The notes beneath the pieces are model-generated. The model ran no database searches and was not told where the DNA came from. It saw only the letters and a program-made list of their open reading frames with translations. 64,000 bases of DNA from F1-120-MAGs238 sp964484185. GTDB lineage: Bacteria > Planctomycetota > Phycisphaerae > Phycisphaerales > UBA1924. Below, piece after piece: positions 35,882-43,876 of this stretch. The DNA lies in the NCBI GenBank assembly GCA_964484185.1, contig CAZAEQ010000006.1, positions 78,905 through 142,904 of the forward strand, in the 5' to 3' direction. The translations under genes and the position numbers were made by a program. Position 1 is the stretch's first letter; each line of letters starts with the position of its first letter.

Positions 35882-36706
35882 ATGAGTATGCAGCCACTAA
35901 TCGTCGCCTCGGTTGGAAACAGCCGAACCAAGCTTGGGATATTTCGAGGCAAAGACCTTGATTCGTTCGAGGCGCATTTCAATACCGATATTGCCGGGAT
36001 TGTCGCCAGGCTTTCGGAACTGACCAAGGAAGGTGTGTCGGTCGCGCTTGCATCGGTGAATGACCGAGTTGCAGATGCGGTCCAATCTGGCGTCGAGGCG
36101 GCATCGGGAACCGAAGTACTGCGAGTCGGTCGCGACTTCCCAGTGCCAATTGCAATTGCTCTGGATGATGTTTCGACCATTGGGCAAGATCGGTTGCTCA
36201 ACGCCATTGGAGCGTTTTCAAAGATTTCGCAGGCCTGCATTGTGATTGACTGCGGCACCGCGACCACAGTCGATTTCGTAGATGGACAGGGGACATTTCA
36301 AGGAGGCGCGATTGCCCCCGGAGTGAGGGTGAACCTGAAAGCCTTGCACGACCAGATCCCCGCATTGCCACTTGTGGATTTTTCAGTTCCCGACGTTGCT
36401 CGCGGCCCATTGGGCAAAGACACGCGTCATGCGATGACCCTGGGCGCACTTGCAAGTGTGCGCGGGCTCGTGCACTACCTTATTGATCGCTATGCGGAGT
36501 ATTACGAGGCGTATCCAACCGTGATCGCCACAGGCGGAGACGCAGCGTTGCTCTTTGAGAATGATGAACTTGTTGAGAAAATCATTCCCAGCTTGCAGTT
36601 AATTGGAATTCACGAAGCGTTTATCAAAGCCGCTGAAGGCGACATCGAAGCGCCAGATCGTGATGAGGACGACGAGCGTGACGAGCGTGATGAAAACGAA
36701 GATTGA
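35882..36706 (+). CDS. coaX: Type III pantothenate kinase
   Basis: First step of coenzyme A synthesis, phosphorylating pantothenate. The ASKHA-fold motifs VIDCGTATTVDFVD, FQGGAIAPGVRVN and VIATGGDAALLFEN are present, and the length (275) is normal. The phosphate-1 motif near the N-terminus reads ASVGNSRTKLGIF, where the family usually has Asp before the I/V-G-N sequence; that Asp is replaced by Ser here. The C-terminus adds an unusual acidic-basic tail, DRDEDDERDERDENED. ATG at 35882 was chosen; 35888 is a close alternative. Its stop overlaps the start of the MnmE-like gene. Confidence 0.85.
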   Translation: MSMQPLIVASVGNSRTKLGIFRGKDLDSFEAHFNTDIAGIVARLSELTKEGVSVALASVNDRVADAVQSGVEAASGTEVLRVGRDFPVPIAIALDDVSTIGQDRLLNAIGAFSKISQACIVIDCGTATTVDFVDGQGTFQGGAIAPGVRVNLKALHDQIPALPLVDFSVPDVARGPLGKDTRHAMTLGALASVRGLVHYLIDRYAEYYEAYPTVIATGGDAALLFENDELVEKIIPSLQLIGIHEAFIKAAEGDIEAPDRDEDDERDERDENED

Positions 36707-37646
36707 CCACGCCTGGTTCAGAGCAGCATCTCCTCGCACTGATGGTGGCGCGGCAGTGGCAATTATCGAGTTGTGCGCCGATGAAGACGCGGTATCGCAA
36801 GTGGGTCTTCCAGTTCTCGCGCAAGGAGAATTGAAGCGCTGTAGCGTCCTCAATCTTGATGATGGGCTGGTTGCTCGCATCTCCGAAAATACCTGGCTGC
36901 TGATGCCGCACGGCGGGCCACTTGTGCTTCGACTCGTCGCGGCGAAATTGCTGGCTGCGGGAATCGCGGAGAAACACGAGTCTGTGAGCGGCACGTTTCC
37001 TGAAGCGTCAGGCGAAATTGAATCGCGGATGCTCTCCGCCCTTGCGGCCGCCCGAAGCCCGCGAGCGATTTCACTTCTATTGCGGCAGCCGAAGTTGTGG
37101 ACTGAACCGGGTGCGGCGAATGACACTGTTCGTGATTCGGTGTTAAACCGGCTGCTTGTTCCGCCGCGGATTGTGGTGCTTGGTGGAGCGAATATCGGCA
37201 AGAGTTCACTCGCCAATGCGCTGGCTCGACGCGATGTGGCAATTGTCGCGGATATTCCGGGAACAACCAGAGATCATGTTGGAGTCTGGCTGGACCTGGA
37301 TGGACTTGTGGTTCGCTGGATCGACACACCTGGTTTGCGCCAGACCAGCGACGAGATCGAAATCGCAGCGCGAATGCAGGCTCTTGCACTTCTTGACACG
37401 GCCGACATGGTTCTACTCTGCGGCGACACGATGCACCTTCCACCAACACCGCCAGCGGGCGTTTCTTCAGATCGAGTGAGGGTGGTCCAACTCCGGTCTG
37501 ACCTGGGCAGCGTGGCATGGCCAGCAGATTGGGCGGTCAGCGTTCGATCGGCGGCGAGCTTAACTGGCCTTGCAACGGGAATCCGAGAAGCACTTGTGCC
37601 GCAGGACGAGGTAAACAAGCCGCTTGCATGGAAGTTCTGGGCATGA
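36690..37646 (+). CDS. MnmE-like GTPase, degenerate
   Basis: A divergent relative of the tRNA-modifying GTPase MnmE/TrmE. The N-terminal domain keeps MPHGGPLVLRLVAAKLLAAGIA, corresponding to the HGGPAVLRR region of MnmE. The G domain has the P-loop GGANIGKS at 165-172, GTTRD at 191-195 and the DTPG motif at 212-215. The NKxD base-recognition motif cannot be found (the region reads LLCGDTMHL) and the C-terminal CxGK end is missing; the protein stops at LAWKFWA. At 318 residues it is about 130 shorter than MnmE. Overlaps coaX by 17 bases. Its start at MKTKIDHAW is likely but not certain. Confidence 0.75.
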   Translation: MKTKIDHAWFRAASPRTDGGAAVAIIELCADEDAVSQVGLPVLAQGELKRCSVLNLDDGLVARISENTWLLMPHGGPLVLRLVAAKLLAAGIAEKHESVSGTFPEASGEIESRMLSALAAARSPRAISLLLRQPKLWTEPGAANDTVRDSVLNRLLVPPRIVVLGGANIGKSSLANALARRDVAIVADIPGTTRDHVGVWLDLDGLVVRWIDTPGLRQTSDEIEIAARMQALALLDTADMVLLCGDTMHLPPTPPAGVSSDRVRVVQLRSDLGSVAWPADWAVSVRSAASLTGLATGIREALVPQDEVNKPLAWKFWA

Positions 37647-37703
37647 AACGCCTCCCTATCATCGTGGCCCCGCGACATGCGGACTTGGGAATTTGGAGCA
37701 GAC

Positions 37704-38669
37704 ATGGAACAACGGCATTTTGAAATTCGCGATCGGGCAGGACTAGAAGAGTCGCGCCTGAATCAGGACTTTGTAGACTTCCTCAAGAAGTGGGGCACCC
37801 CCATCCTTCTGGTTATCGCACTGGTTGCGACGGGCTATTCGTTTTATACTCGGCGCGAGCAGTCCAAGGCGGTTGATCTCACGGATGCATTCCGCGATTT
37901 GAACGCTGCGAGCGGCAGTTTTGCGACCGATCGAATCAATTGGGGAACAGTTGATACAGACAACAAAGGGATTTCGCAGGATGCAAATCCAGATACGCTG
38001 ATTCGAATTGCCGAAGAGCGAAAAGGCATCGCCGGAATTTCAGTGCTTGCACGTCTTACAGCGGCCGACGGGCTGTTGCGGACAATCCGGACTGGTGTCA
38101 AACCTTCATCCGAAATCGGGCCAGATGGCAATCCGGTCAATCCTGAAGATCTGCTCACAGCCGAACAGAAGGCTGCAAACCTTGATCAGGCTGAGAAGCT
38201 TTACACAGATGTATTGACACAGGCACGTGGTCAGGCGGGATCATTGATCACGCAGATGAACGCGATGTACGGCTTGGCCGCTGTTGCAGAATGTCGCTCC
38301 AAATTTGATGATGCCAAAGCACAATACGAAGCTATCGCGAAGCTGGTTGACGGCACTCCGTTTTCAGCACACGTGGCGGTGGCAAATGGTCGTATCAAGG
38401 GTCTCGAAGTGCTGGCAAAACTCCCATCGCAATTTGCGAAGGCTGACTTGCCGCGTATTCCGGGACTTGATCCCGATCCGACACCGCCAGCACCCCCCGC
38501 GCCAGCACCTGGTACAGAACCTGCCGTAATCAATCCCGCTCCAGACGCGGCACCAACTACGCCTTCTACAACACCGCCCACTGAGACGACACCGGTTCCA
38601 GTTCCGGCGCCAACCCCAGTACCAACTCCGGTACCGGCTCCCGTGCCACCAGCAGAGGGACCCAAGTGA
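37704..38669 (+). CDS. YfgM-like TPR membrane protein with proline-rich tail
   Basis: An inner-membrane protein of the Tetratricopeptide repeat-like (YfgM/PF09976-type) family: a short cytoplasmic N-terminus, NQDFVDFLKKWGTPILLVIA leading into a single helix ending at YSFYTRRE, then an extracytoplasmic helical region of two or three TPR-like units (LYTDVLTQARGQAGSLI, YGLAAVAECRSKFDDAKAQY). The C-terminal 60 residues are a Pro/Thr/Val-rich tail (PVPAPTPVPTPVPAP). In other bacteria such proteins act with SecYEG or BamB; a role in export here is inferred. A GGAG site precedes the ATG at 37704. Confidence 0.75.
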   Translation: MEQRHFEIRDRAGLEESRLNQDFVDFLKKWGTPILLVIALVATGYSFYTRREQSKAVDLTDAFRDLNAASGSFATDRINWGTVDTDNKGISQDANPDTLIRIAEERKGIAGISVLARLTAADGLLRTIRTGVKPSSEIGPDGNPVNPEDLLTAEQKAANLDQAEKLYTDVLTQARGQAGSLITQMNAMYGLAAVAECRSKFDDAKAQYEAIAKLVDGTPFSAHVAVANGRIKGLEVLAKLPSQFAKADLPRIPGLDPDPTPPAPPAPAPGTEPAVINPAPDAAPTTPSTTPPTETTPVPVPAPTPVPTPVPAPVPPAEGPK

Positions 38670-38696
38670 GTTTCGAGGAAGTACGCAGGCCGTTTC

Positions 38697-40022
38697 ATGG
38701 CTGGTGAGAAACCCGGCAAATCAAGTGATGCTGAACCTGACGAACTGATTCAAGTTGCGGGGAACATGCTGCGCCCGCGCATTGGCGGCATGCTTTCGGC
38801 AGATGATGTTCGCGCAGCGATCGACGCAGCACGCGAGGCGGCGGGCGGCGAGAGTGTCGATGAAGAACTCGAAGCACAGCTGCGGACTGTCAAGTTTGAA
38901 GTGCGGAGCAATCTGAATAAACGCCTGGATAAGTACCTCGTCGACCGTATTGGTTTTTTGAGCCGCAGTCGAATTCAGAAGCTGATTGATGAAGGCGGCG
39001 TGACACTTAATGGCAGGGCGACGAAGGCTTCGGCAGATCTGCATAAAGGCGACTCGCTGATGGTGGTCGTGCCGCTGCCACCGGCGAAGAACATCCAGCC
39101 TGAGGACATTCCGCTGGATGTTTTGTTTGAAGATGAGCACCTGATTGTGCTTAACAAGCAGCCTGACATTATTGTGCACCCGGCGCGGAGCCATATCACG
39201 GGGACAATGCTCTCAGCGCTTGAATTTCACTTTCGCAACCGATCGCAAACCGGCGGCGCGCTGTCGAAGGTGGGTGATGAGTTTGCAAGGCCCGGTGTGG
39301 TGCATCGCCTTGATCGCTACACATCCGGATGCATTGTCTTCGCGAAGAACGATGAAGTGCATTGGAAAATTGCGAAGCAGTTTGAGGCGCGAACGGTCGA
39401 CAAGAGATATCTTGCGCTGGTGCAGGGATTGGTAGAGCCATCGGTCGATGTCATCGAATTGCCGATTGGCCCGCACCCATCGAGAGAAAAGGGTTATCGC
39501 GAGAAGAATGTGGTGCGCCACGATGAACTTGGACGCCACGCGGTGACGATCTATCGAGTGCGGGAGATATTTGATTGCAGTGGCGAGCCCGTTGTGGCGC
39601 CGGAACAGAAACGCTCGATCGGATGGGAAGCTGAACAGGCCCGTATTTCCGGGCCGCGAGCGGACCGCCACGCCAAGTTCTTCTCGCTTGTTGAGCTTGA
39701 ACTGAAGACCGGCCGTACACACCAGATTCGCGTACATCTTTCGCACAACAACTGGCCGATTGTGGGCGATGACATGTATGGCGGTAAGAACTATTCAGAT
39801 GCTGCCGGAAATGAGTTAATTGCCCGGCAGGCATTGCATGCCACAATGCTGAAATTCCGCCACCCGGTCACCGAGAAAGACATGGTGTTCACCGCGCCAC
39901 TGCGCGGCGATTTCGCCCGCACGGTGCGATCTCTTCGCAAGAGTTCACGCCACGAGATTCTGACTCCGTCAGGGGCGATCGTTGATATCAATGCAGTGAT
40001 GGCGCACATCGAAGAGGATTGA
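38697..40022 (+). CDS. RluD-family 23S rRNA pseudouridine synthase
   Basis: Isomerises uridines in large-subunit rRNA. An S4 RNA-binding domain at about 75-135 (KRLDKYLVDRIGFLSRSRIQ) is followed by the catalytic domain, with the family motif VVHRLDRYTSG containing the catalytic Asp, and LKTGRTHQIRVHLSHNNWPIVGD as two overlapping motifs. A 70-residue N-terminal extension rich in acidic residues and Ala precedes the S4 domain, and an insertion (EPVVAPEQKRSIGWEAEQAR) lies between the catalytic motif and the C-terminal motif. At 441 residues it is longer than the E. coli enzyme (326). Confidence 0.93.
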   Translation: MAGEKPGKSSDAEPDELIQVAGNMLRPRIGGMLSADDVRAAIDAAREAAGGESVDEELEAQLRTVKFEVRSNLNKRLDKYLVDRIGFLSRSRIQKLIDEGGVTLNGRATKASADLHKGDSLMVVVPLPPAKNIQPEDIPLDVLFEDEHLIVLNKQPDIIVHPARSHITGTMLSALEFHFRNRSQTGGALSKVGDEFARPGVVHRLDRYTSGCIVFAKNDEVHWKIAKQFEARTVDKRYLALVQGLVEPSVDVIELPIGPHPSREKGYREKNVVRHDELGRHAVTIYRVREIFDCSGEPVVAPEQKRSIGWEAEQARISGPRADRHAKFFSLVELELKTGRTHQIRVHLSHNNWPIVGDDMYGGKNYSDAAGNELIARQALHATMLKFRHPVTEKDMVFTAPLRGDFARTVRSLRKSSRHEILTPSGAIVDINAVMAHIEED

Positions 40023-40030
40023 AAAGACAA

Positions 40031-40129
40031 GGCCCTGGATTTTCACCCAGGGCCAGTCTCTCCTCCACGAGGCAGGAGAGCTCTCTGTCTCCTATGCCGT
40101 TATGCGGACGTCTTCAGGTCCGCATTTTT
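40031..40129 (+). terminator. Three tandem hairpins ending in an intrinsic terminator
   Basis: GGCCCTGG/CCAGGGCC (40031-40054), CTCTCCT/AGGAGAG (40058-40080) and ATGCGGAC/GTCCGCAT (40102-40125) each form perfect stems. Only the last is followed by a T tract (TTTTA), and it is the likely terminator of the coaX-to-rluD run. Confidence 0.85.
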
Positions 40130-40378
40130 AACCCCACTATTCTGTCAACGCAGAAAAATGGACTCGCTCACGCATGGATGAACGCACATGCGAATGGAGT
40201 TGTGCGTGAATATTGCTCATTGATTTTTTTCTCGCACTCGAAGTCCAATAATGCAACGGTTTGTCGGCGAATACAAAAAACACAGTCCGAGATCGGGAAA
40301 AAACGAGAAAGATTGCCGGTGCTATTGCTTATGCCGAAGCGGAAGTTAAACTATCTCCGACACGAATCCAGTTTGTTT

Positions 40379-40438
40379 GCGCGAGATTCTGTTGTTCTCG
40401 CGCTTGGATTCGAGCCAAGACTGCCCCAGGCTGGGGCA
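40379..40438 (+). promoter_or_regulatory. Hairpin-rich 5' leader of the PEP-CTERM gene
   Basis: Three consecutive inverted repeats precede the ribosome binding site: GCGCGAGA/TCTCGCGC (40379-40403), CTTGG/CCAAG (40403-40419) and TGCCCCAG/CTGGGGCA (40422-40438). The last ends about 8 bases before the GAAGAGAGAAGAG purine tract. They may stabilise the mRNA or regulate translation. The rest of 40130-40463 carries no supported gene and presumably the promoter. Confidence 0.6.
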
Positions 40439-40463
40439 AATATAGAAGAGAGAAGAGACTTAC

Positions 40464-41093
40464 ATGAGCATGCTTTCAAATCGTCTGAACAAGCACTTCG
40501 TTGCCGCAGCTGCAGTTGCTGTTGTTGGCGCGACACAGGTCGCAAGCGCTGCAATCGTTTCCAGCGGCCCGGTCAGCATCGGAATTCCTGCGACGACCGC
40601 CGGTATCTACCTGAACGTCGTAACTGGCGTCAGCAATGTGAGCCCCGGCCTGGTCTCTGGCTGGGACTTGAACCCATGGAACGCGTCGAACCTCTCGTGG
40701 TTCAACCCCTCGTCTCCCGCGGGCGGCGTCTACGTCACCGGCGGCGGCAGCAGCGCGACCCTCGTCGACAACCTCGCAGCTGGCACGCTCATTAGCGGAG
40801 CCTCGGTCTACGGCAGCGGCGTCAGCGAATCGACCGGTTCGACCGCTTTCAACCTCAACTCCTCAGACAACCTCGTTGGCTTCCGCTTCCTCAATGAAGG
40901 CACCGCCACCGTGAACTACGGCTGGGTTCGCGTTCTCCTGGGCGCCACCCAGAACGCCACCGGTCGTGCAATGATCGAGTACGCCTACGAAGACACCGGC
41001 GCTGGCATCGAAGCCGGCCGCGTGCCGACCCCAGGTTCACTCGCACTGCTCGGCCTCGGTGGCCTGGCTGCAGCTCGTCGTCGTCGCGCCTAA
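40464..41093 (+). CDS. PEP-CTERM sorting-domain protein
   Basis: A 209-residue exported protein. The signal peptide is HFVAAAAVAVVGATQVASAA. The mature region is small, Ser/Gly/Thr-rich and beta-strand-like, with GFRFLNEGTATVNYGWVRVLLG resembling the LEPR/choice-of-anchor type of short surface proteins. The C-terminus is a textbook tail: VPTPGSLALLGLGGLAAARRRRA, in which VPTPG replaces VPEP. Processing by an exosortase is expected. The gene stands alone between two terminators with a purine-rich ribosome binding site, suggesting strong, separately controlled expression. Confidence 0.88.
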   Translation: MSMLSNRLNKHFVAAAAVAVVGATQVASAAIVSSGPVSIGIPATTAGIYLNVVTGVSNVSPGLVSGWDLNPWNASNLSWFNPSSPAGGVYVTGGGSSATLVDNLAAGTLISGASVYGSGVSESTGSTAFNLNSSDNLVGFRFLNEGTATVNYGWVRVLLGATQNATGRAMIEYAYEDTGAGIEAGRVPTPGSLALLGLGGLAAARRRRA

Positions 41094-41137
41094 GTGACAC
41101 GGCTTTCAGCATCGATTTAGCAATTCAGTTTCCCATT

Positions 41138-41172
41138 CGCGGGCGGCCTTTACGGTCGCCCGCGTCTTTTTT
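41138..41172 (+). terminator. Intrinsic terminator after the PEP-CTERM gene
   Basis: CGCGGGCG pairs with CGCCCGCG, the stem extending inwards by three further pairs (GCC with GGT, one wobble) around a short loop, and is followed by TCTTTTTTC. Confidence 0.93.
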
Positions 41173-41201
41173 CGCAGAGGTCTCTGTGAGTATCATGGTC
41201 C

Positions 41202-43268
41202 ATGGGTGAACGGCTTGCGAAAAAACTGCTGATTGTTGGCTGGGATGCGGCGGACTGGATGATGATCGATCCGCTTATTGCAAGCGGCAAAATGCCCAAT
41301 CTGGCCGGGCTTATTTCTCGCGGAGTGCGGTCGGATTTGAGTACGCTCGAGCCGCGATTGTCGCCGCTTTTATGGACTTCAATCGCGACCGGAAAGACGC
41401 CCGACAAGCACGGGATTTTGAATTTTGTCGAGCCTAAACCAGATGGCAGCGGGTTGCGGATTTCTTCGAGCACATCACGACGGACCAAAGCCCTCTGGAA
41501 CATTCTTTCGCAAAACGACATGACCACCAATGTTGTTGGTTGGTATGCCACGCACCCCGCCGAACCAATTCGCGGCAGTGTTGTGAGCAACATGCTTCAA
41601 GAGGGTGAGCCTTCAGGTGCAACTGTTGCGTGGAGTCTTCCTGCGGCAACTGTGCACCCGCTGTCGCTTGAGCCGTTAATAGCCGCATCGCGTCAGCGTG
41701 CCAATGCCACTCCGCAAGCAGTATTGGAGCGATTCGTTCCAGCTCTTTCGGCGAAGTCGCCTGCGGATCCGCGCATGGCCACACTCGCCAAACTCATGGC
41801 GTACGCCGCGAGCATTGAGCAGGCGACAACAGTTGCAATGAACAGTGCAGGCTGGGACCTCACAATGGTGTTCTTCGACGCCATTGACACGGTGGGGCAC
41901 CATTTTATGCAGTATTTGCCGCCGCGGATGGAGCATGTTTCGGAAGCGGATGTGCGGATGTTTGGCGATGTCATGCCACGCGTGTATCAATGGCACGATG
42001 AGGCGCTTGGACGCCTGCTCAAGGCGGCGGGACCCGATACCACAGTCATTCTTCTGTCGGATCACGGCTTTCATTCGAACCATTTGCGGCCGGTATTGGT
42101 TGATCTTCCACCGGAGCGCCGTGCAGAGTTAGAGTCCAGTTGGCACCGTCCGCTGGGTGTGCTTGTGATGGCAGGCCCAGGCATCAAAGCACACGCGGCA
42201 GTTTCACTTCCATCGATACTTGATGTTGCTCCGACCGCGCTCGCCCTGCTGGGGTTGCCAATAGCGGTCGATTTTGATGGTCGGGTACTCACCGAGACGT
42301 TGACACAAAACAAAGAGCTGGCAAGTGTCGCAAGCTGGGATTCGATTGAAGGAAATGCGGGGCTTCATTCTGCTGAAGTGCGACAGGATCCATTCGAGGC
42401 TGTCGATGCGATAAAGCAACTCATCGATCTTGGGTACATGGCGGCGCTGCCGGGAGATGTGCAAGGTCAGCTTGATCTGGTAAGCCGCGAAAGCAGGTTT
42501 AATCTTGGTGTGGTGTTGATGTCGACGCACCGGCACGCAGAAGCCGCTCCATTGTTCAAGGCGCTTTCGGCGGAACGACCATCCGAACTGCGTTATGTGT
42601 TGAACCTGGCACAATGTCTTTACGCACAGTGTGATTTCGAAGGCTCAATTGATGTGCTGCGAGAGTATCTGGTGAGAGAGCCAGCGAGTTCGGAGGCTCG
42701 GCTCCTGCTTGCTGCCGCGCTTGCGATGGTTGGGCGGGAAGCAGAAGGATTGGCAGAGGTACAGACTGTTGAAAAAACCCAGGGGAGCAGGTCTGATCTG
42801 GCGCTGCCGCTTGGGGACTGCCTCTATGCACTACGTGCATTTTCGCAGGCAATGCCCTATTACGAGAAGGCCCGCAGACTTGATGCGGCGAGCACGGGTG
42901 CTCACATCGGACTCGCGCGCGTTCAATTAGGTCTGGGAAAGTTTGAGGATGCAGCGGGTCACGCGCTCGATGCACTTGAACTGAGTCAGGCACTGCCCGA
43001 AGCACACTATCTATTGGGCGTCGCCCTTGCCTGGTACGGCGATATTGACAATGCCACAAAATCGGTGCAACTTGCATTGATGTTCGAGCCGCAGCATCTC
43101 GATGGTCACCGGTTCCTGTATCTCCTGGCAACGAAGTCAGGAAACAATGAACTCGCGGCAAAGCACCAATCACGAATCAAAGAACTCGCAAGGGTAAAGT
43201 CGACGATGCCCGAATTTTCGTTTGGTCCGCGCGCTTTCGCCGCAAGCAACAAGCTTCTATTCTGCTGA
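41202..43268 (+). CDS. Alkaline phosphatase/type I phosphodiesterase-like protein with TPR domain
   Basis: The N-terminal 380 residues belong to the alkaline phosphatase superfamily (nucleotide pyrophosphatase type): first metal-binding motif LIVGWDAADWMMI, the nucleophile-type Thr in SPLLWTSIATGKTPDKHGI, then FFDAIDTVGHHFM and LLSDHGFHSNH. From about residue 420 there are five or more TPR units (VLNLAQCLYAQCDFEGSIDV, LGDCLYALRAFSQAMPYYEKA, AHIGLARVQLGLGKFEDAA). No signal peptide is visible, so it acts in the cytoplasm unless exported in another way. The fusion suggests phosphoester hydrolysis on a protein-bound target. The substrate is unknown. It converges with the sulfotransferase gene, three bases apart. 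Confidence 0.87.
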   Translation: MGERLAKKLLIVGWDAADWMMIDPLIASGKMPNLAGLISRGVRSDLSTLEPRLSPLLWTSIATGKTPDKHGILNFVEPKPDGSGLRISSSTSRRTKALWNILSQNDMTTNVVGWYATHPAEPIRGSVVSNMLQEGEPSGATVAWSLPAATVHPLSLEPLIAASRQRANATPQAVLERFVPALSAKSPADPRMATLAKLMAYAASIEQATTVAMNSAGWDLTMVFFDAIDTVGHHFMQYLPPRMEHVSEADVRMFGDVMPRVYQWHDEALGRLLKAAGPDTTVILLSDHGFHSNHLRPVLVDLPPERRAELESSWHRPLGVLVMAGPGIKAHAAVSLPSILDVAPTALALLGLPIAVDFDGRVLTETLTQNKELASVASWDSIEGNAGLHSAEVRQDPFEAVDAIKQLIDLGYMAALPGDVQGQLDLVSRESRFNLGVVLMSTHRHAEAAPLFKALSAERPSELRYVLNLAQCLYAQCDFEGSIDVLREYLVREPASSEARLLLAAALAMVGREAEGLAEVQTVEKTQGSRSDLALPLGDCLYALRAFSQAMPYYEKARRLDAASTGAHIGLARVQLGLGKFEDAAGHALDALELSQALPEAHYLLGVALAWYGDIDNATKSVQLALMFEPQHLDGHRFLYLLATKSGNNELAAKHQSRIKELARVKSTMPEFSFGPRAFAASNKLLFC

Positions 43269-43271
43269 ACC

Positions 43272-43841
43272 TCAGCTTTTGTTTCGGTGGAGGCTTGGAT
43301 CAACCGCCGTGAGCATCGCATCCAGCTTCAGATCTCCCCCGAGGAACTCGTTGATCGCTCGAGCCTGGGTCGCAGTGTCCCGAATCATCTCCGCGTGAGG
43401 CACGTGCAACACCTTGAATTGCGGCCGATCTGCGAGCCAGCTGTTCACACTCTTAAGCTGAGTTTCAAATACTGCTTTGAGCCGTTCGGGTGGAATCGAA
43501 GCTCCGGACTTGGCATTTCGCGATAACATCGCAGACTGGCTGGCGACAACTTCCTGCAAGCTTCGGTCCATGAATACCACTCGATATTCACGGTCCTCGG
43601 GCAACTCGGGCAGGAGCATATGAATCACTTTCACAACTTTGCCAACCGCATCACCAACCCATGCCTTATCAGTCTTGAGTTGCTTTACGCGTTCAAACTC
43701 GTAATAGCCGCGCGGGTTGTCAGCATCTGGAGTTCGCAGCGAATCAGTCAATGGCTCGATGCCGCCAGCGGCGATCATCTGCATCGCCATGCTGGTGCCT
43801 GATCGTGGGAGCCCTGAAACTACGGTGATGAACTCGCGCAT
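43272..43841 (-). CDS. Sulfotransferase-family protein
   Basis: A 189-residue P-loop protein. The 5' phosphosulfate-binding loop is VSGLPRSGTSMAMQMI and the 3' phosphate region FMDRSLQEVVASQSAM, both typical of PAPS-dependent sulfotransferases. It is shorter than most members (about 250-300), and the C-terminal part keeps LHVPHAEMIRDTATQARAI with the usual conserved helix. The acceptor is unknown. The start is 36 bases downstream of the serS stop, and both genes share the strand, so co-transcription with serS is possible. Confidence 0.78.
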   Translation of the reverse strand: MREFITVVSGLPRSGTSMAMQMIAAGGIEPLTDSLRTPDADNPRGYYEFERVKQLKTDKAWVGDAVGKVVKVIHMLLPELPEDREYRVVFMDRSLQEVVASQSAMLSRNAKSGASIPPERLKAVFETQLKSVNSWLADRPQFKVLHVPHAEMIRDTATQARAINEFLGGDLKLDAMLTAVDPSLHRNKS

Positions 43842-43876
43842 TGATATCCAGTTATCGGTAGCCGGACATCGCGGAT

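Noticed and set aside
40019..40795. Long ORF across the rluD-PEP-CTERM interval
   Set aside because: It runs through terminators and the PEP-CTERM gene out of frame; it shows composition unlike real genes.
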